Assembly: GCA_027483895.1 (NCBI GenBank)
Contig: JAIXTP010000026.1
Location: forward strand, 1-64,000
Reading direction: 5' to 3'
From: Hyphomicrobiales bacterium
GTDB lineage: Bacteria; Pseudomonadota; Alphaproteobacteria; Rhizobiales; Beijerinckiaceae
DNA: 64,000 nt
A program made the translations under genes and the position numbers. This document shows positions 27,072 through 36,597 of the stretch, piece after piece (positions within the stretch are counted from its first letter, which is position 1; every line of letters starts with the position of its first letter). The notes below the pieces were generated by a model that saw only the letters and a list, made by a program, of their open reading frames with translations, ran no database searches and was not told the origin of the DNA.

Positions 27072-28025
27072 ATGGAAACGCGTGCCAATTACGCGCTGGT
27101 CGGCCTTTTCACCCTTGCGGTCGTCGCCGGGGCGCTCGGCTTCGTCTGGTGGTTCTCCGGCCACGATGCGCGCTCGCGCTACGTTCCCTATCGCGTGGTG
27201 TTCACGGGATCGGTCTCGGGGCTCAGCCGCGGTTCGGCGGTGCTCTTCAACGGGTTGCGGGTCGGCGAAGTCGTGCAGCTCAATATCGACCGGGAAAACC
27301 CCTCCCGCGTCTTCGCGCGCATCGAGGTCGATCCCGAGACGCCGATCAGCGCGGAAACCCGCGCGAAGCTCGAGCTTCAGGGGCTGACGGGGACGGCCGC
27401 GGTCGCGCTTGCGGGCGGCAGCCCCTCGTCGCCGCCGCTGGCCGCGCCGCCCAAGGGCGAATTGCCGGTCATCGTGGCGGAAAGATCCGAATTCCAGAAC
27501 CTGCTCGAAAGCGCCCAGACCATCGCTCGACGGACCGACGAGGTGCTCGGAAAGCTGGATGCCCTGATGACCGTCAATCAGGGCGGGATCAACAACACGG
27601 TGCGCAATGTCGAGCGTTTCACCAACGCCTTGGCCGAGAACGGGGACGCGCTGGCGGAGGCCTTGCGGAATGCGAGCGAGTTGACGGCGAAGTTGAATAC
27701 TTCCGCGGACCGCCTTGATTCCGTTTTGAAAAATATCGACCAGTTCGTCGGCTCTCCGGAAGCCAAGGGAACGCTCGGCGAATTCGCCGAGACCGCCAAG
27801 GCCTTCCGGGAACTTGCGGAGAAGCTCGACCGCCGCACCGCGGAACTGACGACCGGCGTGGGCCGCGTCACTGGCGCGGGCCTGCGCGAGATCGAAAGCC
27901 TCACGACGGAGGGGCGGCGGACGCTGGGTGAGCTCAACCGCGTGCTGCGCGATCTGGAACGGAACCCGCAGCAGCTTCTTTTCGGTAGCAAGCCCGCCTT
28001 GCCCCAATACAATGGCCGGTACTGA
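27072..28025 (+). CDS. MlaD-type MCE domain protein
   Basis: This 317-residue periplasmic lipid-binding component is anchored by one N-terminal helix (residues 8-29, ALVGLFTLAVVAGALGFVWW). A single MCE domain follows (about residues 38-115, YRVVFTGSVSGLSRGSAVLFNGLRVG) and then a long helical/coiled-coil tail to the C-terminus. MCE proteins form a hexameric lipid channel on the MlaFE complex. It is co-transcribed with the permease and ATPase; its 3' end overlaps the lipoprotein gene by 14 bp. Confidence 0.93.
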   Translation: METRANYALVGLFTLAVVAGALGFVWWFSGHDARSRYVPYRVVFTGSVSGLSRGSAVLFNGLRVGEVVQLNIDRENPSRVFARIEVDPETPISAETRAKLELQGLTGTAAVALAGGSPSSPPLAAPPKGELPVIVAERSEFQNLLESAQTIARRTDEVLGKLDALMTVNQGGINNTVRNVERFTNALAENGDALAEALRNASELTAKLNTSADRLDSVLKNIDQFVGSPEAKGTLGEFAETAKAFRELAEKLDRRTAELTTGVGRVTGAGLREIESLTTEGRRTLGELNRVLRDLERNPQQLLFGSKPALPQYNGRY

Positions 28026-28650
28026 CGATTCCGGCCGCAACGCGGCCCCCGGAGGATCTGCTCGGTTGACGCGTCCCGATCTCCGCTGTGCCGCGTTCCT
28101 CGCCATCGCTCTGACCGCGGCGGGCTGCGCTTCCGCGCCGCCCGCACAGAATTTCGGGTTGGGCGAGCCGGGCGGATCGGCTGCAAGGCTTCGCGTGCCC
28201 GTCCGTCAGATTCTGATCGCCGAGCCCGGCGCCATGCAGCCTCTCGACGGCGACGCGATGATCGTTTTCGCCGCGGGACGCTATGAAATGATCGCGGGCG
28301 GCCGCTGGTCGGAGCGACTGACGCGCCTCGTTCAGGACCGGATCGTCCGCGGCTTCGAGGATCGCGGCCTCGCCGTCGGCCGTACCGGGACCGGATTGAA
28401 CGGCGATTTCGTCGTCGGCGCCGACCTCAAGCGCTTCGAACTCGTCGTGGAGGACGGCGTGTCGGCCCGGGTCGAGCTGACGCTGCGGGTGATCGATGCC
28501 GTGAGCGGCCGCATCGTGGCGGCGCGCGCGTTCCGAGCCGATGCCCCTGCATCCTCCGCCGCGCCCGCGGAGGCCGCCGCGGCGTTCGATCACGCGCTCG
28601 ATGCGCTTCTGCCCCAACTGACCGGATGGGTTCTCTCCGTCGCCCGCTGA
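28012..28650 (+). CDS. ABC-type transport auxiliary lipoprotein (PqiC/DUF330-like)
   Basis: The 212-residue protein has a lipoprotein signal sequence ending in the lipobox LTAAGC, so it should be lipidated on Cys about 39 residues from the chosen ATG. A TTG at 28065 would give a shorter, more usual signal peptide. The mature part contains RYEMIAGGRWSERLTRLVQDRIVRGFEDRG, characteristic of the ABC-type auxiliary component family seen next to MCE operons (PqiC-like). It probably docks the MCE channel to the outer membrane. It is the last gene of the Mla operon. Confidence 0.87.
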   Translation: MAGTDDSGRNAAPGGSARLTRPDLRCAAFLAIALTAAGCASAPPAQNFGLGEPGGSAARLRVPVRQILIAEPGAMQPLDGDAMIVFAAGRYEMIAGGRWSERLTRLVQDRIVRGFEDRGLAVGRTGTGLNGDFVVGADLKRFELVVEDGVSARVELTLRVIDAVSGRIVAARAFRADAPASSAAPAEAAAAFDHALDALLPQLTGWVLSVAR

Positions 28651-28770
28651 GCGGAGCGACGGACCAAGCGGACCCCGAGGCGCTCACCGGAACGCGCTCG
28701 CAGTCGTGACCTCAGGACAGAGCCTTCGCCGCCCGGGTCACCCCCAAGCGGCGTAACGGCGCTCTTCGGC

Positions 28771-31700
28771 TCAGGAAATCCGGCCCGAGGCGTAGGAGAA
28801 GATCGCGTAGACCTTGCCCTCGTTCGACGCGAGCGCGGTGCGGACCACGGACTGGCCGCGCTCCGTGTCGCGGATCTCGTGCAGGAGATCGTCGAACTTG
28901 GCCACATAGGCGTCCGCGATCGTCCGGAACGATTCGTCGCGGCCGTAACGGCGGCGGAATTCCTCCGCGCGGGATTCGCCTTCCAGCGTCATGGCCGTCC
29001 GCAAGGTGGCCCGACGATCGCCGGTCGACCGCATCTCCCAATAGGCGGCGAGCAATTCCGGACGCAGCAGGCGGGACGCCTCGGCCGTCAGACGGGAGAC
29101 GAGTTCCATCGTCGCGGGCGGCTCTTCCGGCGCGGCGGGTTTCTCGTCTTCCGACGCGCGGGCGAGGAGGTCGGTCAGCCAGCCGCCGAGAGCGGGGTTG
29201 TCGTCCTTCGCGGCGGGCGCGGCCATCGCGGGCTGCGTCGCGCGGCGCGGGGCGAAGCTTTCGAGGATCGGCCGCAGGGGACGCTCTTCGGCCGCGGTCC
29301 GGATCGGCTCGGGAGCGCGTTCGACGGGCCGGAACTGCGGCGCGGCGACCGTCGGAGCCGGCGGCTCGGAGGGCGCGACGGGCGCGACCGGAGCCGATGC
29401 GGCGGGAAGAACGGGCATCGCCTGCGGGACCGGCGGCATGACCGGAGCCGGCGCCGGCGGGACGACGGGGGCGGGCTGCACGAAGGGCGCAGGGCGCGGC
29501 GCCGCGGGAGCCTGCTGCGGACGTTCCGCGGCGAAGACGGGGGCGGGCGCGGGCTCCGCCGGGCGGGCGGGGGCCGGACGCTGTTCCGCCTTCGGGGCGG
29601 AGACCGTCTTGAAGCCCGGGCCGGATGCGGCAAGCGCATTGAGCTCTTCGAGCGCCCTGATCTGCTCCCCGATCATCTCGCGGACGGTGCCGGCGGCTTC
29701 ATGCGACTCGCGCGGCAGGTCGGCCAGCGTGCGGCGCAGTTCGGTCCGCGTGGTTTCGAGTTCGCGCGAGACTTCCCCGGTCATCGAGCGCAGTTCCTCG
29801 GCCGTCGCGCGGAAGCGCTCGGTCGACATGCCCAGCGAGTCGCTCATCTGCCGGAGGCTCTGCTCGTAGGCTTCACGCAGCGATTCCGCGATGCGGCGGC
29901 GCTCTTCGACCACGGAGTCGCGCACCGCCTCGAGCTGTTCTTCGAGCGCACGCGACGTGGTGCCCGAGACGTCGGTGAGCAGGCCGCCGATCTCGCGGGC
30001 ACGGCTCTCGGCGTCCTCGAGGAAGGAGGAGACGCGATCGGTGTAGAGGCGCGCGGTCGTTTCGAATTGGGCGCTGCGGCTGCCGATTTCTTCCATGATC
30101 CGGGCGAGGGCGCGTTCGCGCTCGGCGGCCGTCTGCTGGACGCTGCGCTCGAGCTGGCTCACGGCCTCGACCGTTGCGTTCAGCGTCCGGAGCTGTTCGG
30201 CGGCGACAGCGTCGAGCGTGCGGATCCGGTCGTCGGTGACGCCGGTCAGCGAAGCGAGATGAGCCTCGAAGCGATCCGAAATGATCGAGGCGGTCGAGGT
30301 CAGGGCATGCAGGCGATCGTCGGTGACCGAGGCGAGGCCGTTGATGCCCGTCTCGAACCGATGCGCGATCGCAGCAGCGTTTTCGAGAACCGAAGAGGAG
30401 GATTCGCGCAGCGAAGCCGCCTGGATCGCGAGACGCTCCGCCGCTTCGCTGGTGTCGCGCTGGACGTGGTCGAGCGTGTTGCGCAGGGCGCCGACGCGCT
30501 CGCCAAGAACGCGATCCACGTCCTTGAGGCTGTTGCCCGCCGTCTCGACGACTTCGCCGAGCGAGCGGCCGAGCGTTTCGACGCGGGCGAGGATCGGATC
30601 CGATTCCTCGCGCAGCAGGGTGGTGAGGCGGGCGAACTGTTCGGCCGTCTCGGTGCCGCGGTCGTCAAAGGCCGTGCGCAGGCTGGCTGCGGCTTCGTCG
30701 ACGGTCTGGATGAGTTCGCGGCTGCGTTCGCGCAGGACGCCGGTGATCGAGACGCTGCGGCCTTCGAGGGTCCGCAGGACCGCTTCGCCGACGCCCGCGA
30801 TCTCGCGGGTGACGGACTCGCCCGCAGACGCCAGCGTCGAGCCGACGAGATCGCCCTGGCTGCGGATCTGTTCCACGAGCTCGCTGCCGCGACCGTCGAA
30901 GATGGCCGCGAGTTCCTCGACGCGCCGACCGAGGCTCGCGGAGACGTTTTCGGAGCGCGTGGACAGCGTTTCGACGAGATGGGTGCTGCGCTCGTCGATG
31001 GAGTCGACGAGGCCCGCGAGACGACCCGCGACGTTTTCTTCGAGGCGCCTGACGCCTTCGTCGAGCGTGCTCGACAGCTGCTGCGTCCGCTCGGACAGGA
31101 TGCCCGTCAGCTCGTCCGCGCGCTCGTCGATGCGCGAGACCAGTTCCGTCGAGCGGCCGACCACGGCCTCTTCGAAGGCGGTCGCGCGTTCGTCGAGGGC
31201 GAGGCGCACGGTCTCGGCGCTGTCGCCGAAGGACTTCGCGGCGTCGACCGCGGCCATCGCGACCGCCTCCGAGAGGCTGCGCGAGCGCTGGGCGAGGCCC
31301 TGATCGAGCTGAACGAAGATTTCGCCGAGGCGGGCGCCCATCCGTTCGGTGCCCGAAACGGCGCGCTGCTCGAATTCGCCGAGCTTCGCTTCGACGAAGG
31401 AGCCCGCGTCCGCGGCATAGCGGGTCATCGCAAGTTCGAGCGCCTGACCGCGCTGCTCGAACATCTTGCGGATCTCGTCGGTCCGCTCGTCCACGCGGAC
31501 TTCGAAGGTGGCGGTCGCCGACTGCAGGGCCGAGGAGATCGCGTCTCCGCTGGTGTCCAGCAGCTCCTGAACGGAGGAGAGACGGCTGTCGATGCGGTCG
31601 CCGAAGCGCTCGGTGGCGGAGTCGACCGCGGCCGCGATCGCTTCGCCGCGGATCTCGAGCTGGTTGCGCGCCGCTTCGAGCCGGTTCTCGACCCGTGCGC

Positions 31701-33762
31701 CGAAGGCGTCGGACGCCGCGACCACGGCGGAGGCGAGTTCCTGCGAGCGGAGGTCGAGTTCGTTGCGGACCGTGACGAGACCGATCTCGATACGCTCGGC
31801 GAACCGTTCGGAAGCGCCGTCCACCGAGGCCGCGATGGCGTCGCCCCGGGTGTCGAGCAGGTTCTGGACCGTGACGAGACGGCTTTCGATCCGCTCGCCG
31901 AAATTGGAGGTCGCGGCCTCGATCGTGGTGGCGATCGCTTCGCCGCGGGCCAGCACGCCCGTCTCGATCGCGGACATGCGGTCGGTGAGCTGTGCCGAAT
32001 GGGTTTCGATCGTCGCGGCGAGAGAGGCGGTGCGCTCGACGACGTTGTCGGAGAAGGCGGAAGCGCGGGCTTCGAAGGTCTTCTCGAAATGGTCGAGGCG
32101 GCCTTCGACGAGCGCGGAGAATTCTTCGCTGCGCTGAGCGATCGTATCGGCCACGCTGCGGGCGCCCGCGTCGAGCGCCGAACGCGCGACGCCGACTTGG
32201 CTCTCGACCGTGGAGACGAGGCGTTCCGTCGTGTTTTCGAGATCGTCCGCAAGGCGCGGGCCGCGGACGGCGACGAGATCCTCGAGCCGGCCGGTCGTGT
32301 CGGTGATGCGGTCGACGATGCGGTCGCCGCCGGCTTCGATGCGGTTGCCCACTTCGTCCGCCACCGTACCGAGCCGGCCGATGACGGCGCGGCCCTGAGC
32401 GTCGATCGACTGGGCCACGGAGTCGCCGGTGAGCCGCAGGGCCTCGTTGAGGCTTTCGGTGCGGGCGGCGATGGTGTCGGATACGGTTCGCCCGGTCCGC
32501 ATGACGGACTCGGAGAGAAGCTCGGTGCCTTCGCCGAGGCTGCGGGCGATCACGGCGCTGGTGCGCTCGAGCGTATCGCGGACCTCGTTGCCGCGACCCG
32601 CGATCTCCTGCGCCACGACTTCCCCGGTCCGCGTGATGGCGGAGGTGATTTCGGAGGCCTTGCCGTCCAGATTTTCGGTGACCTGCGCGGCCGTATCGCT
32701 CAGCCGCTTCGCCATCTCAGAATTGGTGGTGACGAGGCGTTCGATCAGCTCGCCGCTATGGGTGCCGACCTGCAGCACCATCTGCTCGCCGGTGCGGGCC
32801 AGCGTGCCCGAAATCTCTTCGGCCTTCGCGCCGAGCGTACGGGCGACGCGCAGGCCGGCCTCGTTGACCGAGCCCGCGATCTTGTCTGCGGCGGATTCGA
32901 GCTCCGTGGCGAGCCCTTCATGGGCGCCGGAAAGCGCGGTGCGCACGCGGTCGGCATGCGTGACGATGGCTTCGCGTTGACCCGCCAGTTCGTCGATCAG
33001 CGTCCGGAGGCGGATCTCGTTCTGATTGTAGGCGTGTTCGAGCGTGGCGATCTCGGCGTGAACGATCGTTTCGAGCTCGCTCGCACGGGCGACCGCGCGT
33101 TCGATGCCGTCGCCCATCGCCGCGACTTCGCGGCGGATCGCCTGGGACAGACCCACGACGGCATCCGTCGCCGCCACTTCGGGCTCGGCCAGGCGGATCG
33201 CGACACGGGTCATCGACTGCGCGACGACCTTCATCTCCTGCGCGCGACGGGCGAGGCTGGCGACGACGAACATGGCCGCGGCCGGAACCGCGACGCCGAA
33301 GGTGAAGGCGAGGCCTTCGGGGGAGGCGAGCGCCATGCGCATCGCTTCCCAGCTCCATTCGAGCCGGGACGCCGCGACGGCGGTGAGACCCGCGCCCCAC
33401 ACGGCCGAACCGAGGGCGGCCAAAGCGTAAGGTCTGGATGAGGGGCCGGCCTGAAGAGCCTGCAAGATCTCACCGATTTCACGGCGGTCGTCATTCGCCG
33501 GGCGGCCGCCGGGAACGCCTTTGGTGTCGAATTCGACGGGCTCGCCGGTCGGAGCCACGTCCTGCGACGGCTTGGAGCGGGCCATGGCCGCGACGGAGCG
33601 GGCGCGCGTGTCCACGCCGCGGTTTTCGACCACCTTCGGCGCGGCGTCGCGCGGAGCCTCGGGGGCGCGCGCCGTCGTTCCGTTGATCGAGAGGGCGAGA
33701 GCTTCCTCGATCGCGGAAAGTGCCGCTTCCGTAGGATCCGCCGCCTTCTTCTGGGTGGCCAT
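28771..33762 (-). CDS. Giant apolipoprotein-like membrane protein, GPR/RgsE (growth pole ring) type
   Basis: This 1663-residue protein starts with a ~110-residue disordered segment, then two hydrophobic helices (about 112-131 and 151-171). More than 1100 residues of heptad-like helical repeats follow (recurring LxxRxxxLxxxIxxRxxxLxxxL and SxxERFxxRIExRLxxVxxxL blocks). A Pro/Ala-rich linker of about 110 residues and a C-terminal helical domain (MELVSRLTAEASRLLRPELLAAYWEM...) complete it. The architecture matches the growth pole ring protein of Agrobacterium and RgsE of Sinorhizobium, scaffold proteins at the growing pole; those are somewhat longer. GAGG precedes the ATG. I infer a polar-growth scaffold role from architecture and taxon. 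A generic chemoreceptor-like coiled coil is less likely, since no MCP signalling hairpin is visible. Confidence 0.75.
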   Translation of the reverse strand: MATQKKAADPTEAALSAIEEALALSINGTTARAPEAPRDAAPKVVENRGVDTRARSVAAMARSKPSQDVAPTGEPVEFDTKGVPGGRPANDDRREIGEILQALQAGPSSRPYALAALGSAVWGAGLTAVAASRLEWSWEAMRMALASPEGLAFTFGVAVPAAAMFVVASLARRAQEMKVVAQSMTRVAIRLAEPEVAATDAVVGLSQAIRREVAAMGDGIERAVARASELETIVHAEIATLEHAYNQNEIRLRTLIDELAGQREAIVTHADRVRTALSGAHEGLATELESAADKIAGSVNEAGLRVARTLGAKAEEISGTLARTGEQMVLQVGTHSGELIERLVTTNSEMAKRLSDTAAQVTENLDGKASEITSAITRTGEVVAQEIAGRGNEVRDTLERTSAVIARSLGEGTELLSESVMRTGRTVSDTIAARTESLNEALRLTGDSVAQSIDAQGRAVIGRLGTVADEVGNRIEAGGDRIVDRITDTTGRLEDLVAVRGPRLADDLENTTERLVSTVESQVGVARSALDAGARSVADTIAQRSEEFSALVEGRLDHFEKTFEARASAFSDNVVERTASLAATIETHSAQLTDRMSAIETGVLARGEAIATTIEAATSNFGERIESRLVTVQNLLDTRGDAIAASVDGASERFAERIEIGLVTVRNELDLRSQELASAVVAASDAFGARVENRLEAARNQLEIRGEAIAAAVDSATERFGDRIDSRLSSVQELLDTSGDAISSALQSATATFEVRVDERTDEIRKMFEQRGQALELAMTRYAADAGSFVEAKLGEFEQRAVSGTERMGARLGEIFVQLDQGLAQRSRSLSEAVAMAAVDAAKSFGDSAETVRLALDERATAFEEAVVGRSTELVSRIDERADELTGILSERTQQLSSTLDEGVRRLEENVAGRLAGLVDSIDERSTHLVETLSTRSENVSASLGRRVEELAAIFDGRGSELVEQIRSQGDLVGSTLASAGESVTREIAGVGEAVLRTLEGRSVSITGVLRERSRELIQTVDEAAASLRTAFDDRGTETAEQFARLTTLLREESDPILARVETLGRSLGEVVETAGNSLKDVDRVLGERVGALRNTLDHVQRDTSEAAERLAIQAASLRESSSSVLENAAAIAHRFETGINGLASVTDDRLHALTSTASIISDRFEAHLASLTGVTDDRIRTLDAVAAEQLRTLNATVEAVSQLERSVQQTAAERERALARIMEEIGSRSAQFETTARLYTDRVSSFLEDAESRAREIGGLLTDVSGTTSRALEEQLEAVRDSVVEERRRIAESLREAYEQSLRQMSDSLGMSTERFRATAEELRSMTGEVSRELETTRTELRRTLADLPRESHEAAGTVREMIGEQIRALEELNALAASGPGFKTVSAPKAEQRPAPARPAEPAPAPVFAAERPQQAPAAPRPAPFVQPAPVVPPAPAPVMPPVPQAMPVLPAASAPVAPVAPSEPPAPTVAAPQFRPVERAPEPIRTAAEERPLRPILESFAPRRATQPAMAAPAAKDDNPALGGWLTDLLARASEDEKPAAPEEPPATMELVSRLTAEASRLLRPELLAAYWEMRSTGDRRATLRTAMTLEGESRAEEFRRRYGRDESFRTIADAYVAKFDDLLHEIRDTERGQSVVRTALASNEGKVYAIFSYASGRIS

Positions 33763-33850
33763 GAATGCCTCTTAGCTGAATCGATCGTCGCATCCCTTCT
33801 GACCGCGACGCCCGTTCCGCCGCCGGCGGACGCGAAGTCTGAAGGGTTCG

Positions 33851-33858
33851 TTAACCAT
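33851..33858 (-). promoter_or_regulatory. Possible CtrA half-site upstream of the GPR-like gene
   Basis: TTAACCAT, the 8-bp CtrA half-site known from Caulobacter and Brucella promoters, lies 89 bp upstream of the GPR-like start codon. A second TTAACG lies at 33922-33927. A GPR-type gene could be cell-cycle controlled. The rest of 33763-34022 shows no gene. An 8-mer match in a GC-rich genome is suggestive only. Confidence 0.4.
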
Positions 33859-34022
33859 TCGCAGTCTAGTCCGACCCGCTTTCGAATGAAACCGACGGGC
33901 CGTCGGAGTTCTCAAACGTCGTTAACGCGGAAGCGCTCCCGCCGCCGCGACGCGAGGGGCGGAGTGCCCGGGCAGGAAGCCCAACCCCTTGAGTTTCCGC
34001 CGCTCCCGACGGCGGTGCGCGT

Positions 34023-36125
34023 TTACCCCGCCCGCAGGAGGCGGACCGCTTCATCGCGCTCGAAGATGTGGAGAAGATGGCGGACCGCCCGCCCGCGCTC
34101 GGTTTCCAGATCGGGATCGCTCGAAAGAAGTCGTTCGGCGTCCTTTCGGGCCGTCGCCAACAGCTCGGCGTGCCGTTGCGCGACCGCGAGCCGGAAACCG
34201 GGCATGCCCGACTGGCGGGTGCCCAGCACGTCGCCCTCGCCGCGCAGGCGGAGGTCTTCTTCCGCGATCACGAAGCCGTCTTCGGTCGACCGCATGGTTT
34301 CGAGCCTTGCGCGGGCCGTTTCGCCGCTGCCGGGCTTGTAGAGCAGGAGGCAGGTGGACCGGGCGCTGCCGCGACCGACGCGGCCGCGCAACTGATGGAG
34401 CTGCGCGAGACCGAAGCGTTCGGCATGCTCGATCACCATGACGGAGGCCTCGGGCACGTCGACCCCGACCTCGACGACGGTCGTGGCGACGAGAACGGCG
34501 ATCTCGCCCGTGGCGAAGCGCTCCATCACCGCGTCCTTGTCGCGGCCCTTCATCTTGCCGTGGACGAGCCCGACCGCCGCGCCGAACCGCGCCTGAAGGG
34601 CGGTGAAGCGTTCTTCGGCCGCGGCGACGTCGAGTTCTTCGGATTCAGCGACGAGCGGGCAGATCCAATAGACCCGCCGCCCCGATGACAGGGCGCGCCC
34701 GATCGCGTCCTCGACCTCGCTCAGACGTTCGAGCGGCACCACGCGCGTATCGATCGGCGTCCGGCCCGCGGGCTTCTCGCGGAGAACGGACACGTCCATG
34801 TCGCCGAAATAAGTGAGCACGAGCGTGCGGGGGATCGGCGTCGCCGTCATCACCAGAACGTCGACCGCCTCGCCCTTGCGCGACAGCGCGAGGCGCTGAT
34901 GGACGCCGAAGCGATGCTGCTCGTCGATCACCGCCAGCCCGAGCCGCGCGAAGGCGACGTCCTCCTGAAAGAGGGCGTGGGTACCGACCACGATGTCGAT
35001 TGCACCGGAGGCGAGGCCTTCGAGCACGGCGGCACGCGCGGCCCCTTTCTCCCGGCCGGTGAGCAGCGCCATCCGCAGCCCGGCGGCACGGACCAGCGGT
35101 TCGAGCCTCTCGAAATGCTGTCGCGTCAGGATTTCCGTCGGCGCCATCAGCGCCGCCTGGAATCCCGCTTCGACGACGGTCGCCATCGCCATGAGCGCGA
35201 CGAGCGTCTTGCCCGATCCGACGTCGCCCTGGAGCAGGCGCAGCATTCTTTCCGGCCGCGCGAGATCGTCGGCGATCTCGTCCGCCGCGCGGCGCTGGGA
35301 CTCGGTCGGCGTGAAGGGGAGGGCGGAGAGAAGGGCGTTGCGGATCCTGCCGTCGCCCCGACGCGACAGGCCCGTCTCGCGCTTCATCCGCGCTCGGACC
35401 AGAAGCAGCGCCGCTTGGCTCGCGAGCAGTTCGTCATAAGCCAGCCGGAGGCGGGCGGGCGTTTCCGCTGCGATCGCTTCGGGCGTTTCGGGACGATGCA
35501 GCGCCTTCAGCGCTTCGTCGAAGCGCGGCCAGTTCTCCCGCGCGACGAGGGCGGGGTCGGTCCATTCGGGCAGCGCGGGCAGTCTCGTGAGGGCCGCCGT
35601 CGCGGCCTTGTGGACCATATTGCGCGAAAGCCCTTCCGTGCGGCCGTAGACGGGCTCGACGAGCGGCGATTTCTCGAAGGCGGCGCCGTCCATGATCCGG
35701 TCGGGATGCACGATCTGGCGGCGCCCGTCATAGAGCTCGATGCTGCCCGAAACGAAACGGATCTCGCCGGGCGGGAGCAACGACTCCATCCGGGCGCGGC
35801 CCGCATTGAAGAAGACGAGCGTCACGTCGCCCGTCTCGTCCTCGCAGACGACGCGATAAGGCGCACCGCGGCGGCCGGGCGGGGCCGCGCGATGCGAGAG
35901 CACGCGGAGCTCGAAGGTCGTGAGCACGCCCGGTTCCGCTTCCGCCAGCACGGCGCGGCGGCGGCGGTCGACGGTCGCGTAGGGCAGATGCAGCAAGAGA
36001 TCGAGAACCCGCGCGGGCCGTTTCCCGTCGGTGAGAAGGCGGTCGAACAGGGGCGCCATCTTCGGACCGATCCCGCCCAAGGCGGTGACGGGTGCGAAGA
36101 GGGGATCGAGCTGGGGCGAACGCAT
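34023..36125 (-). CDS. recG: ATP-dependent DNA helicase RecG
   Basis: This 700-residue branch-migrating helicase acts on stalled forks and recombination intermediates. An N-terminal wedge/OB domain (GIGPKMAPLFDRLL...HLPYATVDRR...GDVTLVFFNAGRARM) precedes the helicase motifs: I GDVGSGKTLVA, Ia MAPTEILTRQH, II IDEQHRFGV, III MTATPIPRTL, V ATTVVEVGVDVP, VI HQLRGRVGRG, and the C-terminal RSTEDGFVIAEEDLRLRGEGDVLGTRQSG block. The ATG at 36125 is preferred to a TTG six codons earlier. It is divergent from the small gene at 36211. Confidence 0.96.
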   Translation of the reverse strand: MRSPQLDPLFAPVTALGGIGPKMAPLFDRLLTDGKRPARVLDLLLHLPYATVDRRRRAVLAEAEPGVLTTFELRVLSHRAAPPGRRGAPYRVVCEDETGDVTLVFFNAGRARMESLLPPGEIRFVSGSIELYDGRRQIVHPDRIMDGAAFEKSPLVEPVYGRTEGLSRNMVHKAATAALTRLPALPEWTDPALVARENWPRFDEALKALHRPETPEAIAAETPARLRLAYDELLASQAALLLVRARMKRETGLSRRGDGRIRNALLSALPFTPTESQRRAADEIADDLARPERMLRLLQGDVGSGKTLVALMAMATVVEAGFQAALMAPTEILTRQHFERLEPLVRAAGLRMALLTGREKGAARAAVLEGLASGAIDIVVGTHALFQEDVAFARLGLAVIDEQHRFGVHQRLALSRKGEAVDVLVMTATPIPRTLVLTYFGDMDVSVLREKPAGRTPIDTRVVPLERLSEVEDAIGRALSSGRRVYWICPLVAESEELDVAAAEERFTALQARFGAAVGLVHGKMKGRDKDAVMERFATGEIAVLVATTVVEVGVDVPEASVMVIEHAERFGLAQLHQLRGRVGRGSARSTCLLLYKPGSGETARARLETMRSTEDGFVIAEEDLRLRGEGDVLGTRQSGMPGFRLAVAQRHAELLATARKDAERLLSSDPDLETERGRAVRHLLHIFERDEAVRLLRAG

Positions 36126-36210
36126 GCGACTCGGCCGGATCAAAGCGTGAACATGACATATAGGTCACGCCCGGCCGAAGAGGAACCCGTCGGAGCGATC
36201 CGCGTTCGCG

Positions 36211-36543
36211 ATGATGGCCGACGATGCTCCGACGTCTCGTCTCGTGCAGATCCTTCTGCCGCTCGCGGACAATGAGGGGCGCCCGTTCACGGAAGCCGAT
36301 TACGCGCCGTTCATGGACGAGATCACCCGCCGTTGCGGAGGCCTGACCGCGCATGTCCGTGCGCCCGCCGCGGGCGTGTGGGCGGACGGCGAGGGCGAGC
36401 CGACGCGGGACGACGTGGTGCTGATCGAGGCGATGGACGACGGCTACGACCGGGACTACTGGGCCGGATTGCGCGGCCGGTTGGAGGACCGCTTCCGGCA
36501 GGAAGACGTGGTGATCCGCGTGCTCGCCATGGAAAGGGTGTGA
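36211..36543 (+). CDS. Conserved small hypothetical protein
   Basis: 110 residues, acidic, without signal peptide or membrane helix. It begins MMADDAPTSRLVQILLPLADNEGRPF and contains TRDDVVLIEAMDDGYDRDYWAGLRGRLEDRFRQEDVVIRV, which looks like a small alpha/beta fold. It has either of two adjacent ATG codons for a start and stands alone between recG (divergent) and the copper storage gene (convergent). No function is assigned. Confidence 0.65.
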   Translation: MMADDAPTSRLVQILLPLADNEGRPFTEADYAPFMDEITRRCGGLTAHVRAPAAGVWADGEGEPTRDDVVLIEAMDDGYDRDYWAGLRGRLEDRFRQEDVVIRVLAMERV

Positions 36544-36597
36544 AGAGGAGAGGCTCCGAACGGCCGCCGGATCGTGCCGACGGCCGTCCGGTCGCGA

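Noticed and set aside
28879-33441. 1520-codon open frame on the plus strand opposite the GPR-like gene
   Set aside because: Its translation is Arg/Gly/Asp-rich low-complexity sequence mirroring the codon bias of the minus-strand gene; no start signal or motif. It is an antisense shadow typical of high-GC genomes.
28771-33762. Chemoreceptor or phage tape-measure identity for the giant coiled-coil protein
   Set aside because: No methyl-accepting hairpin signature and no phage neighbours; architecture and taxon fit a growth-pole scaffold better.
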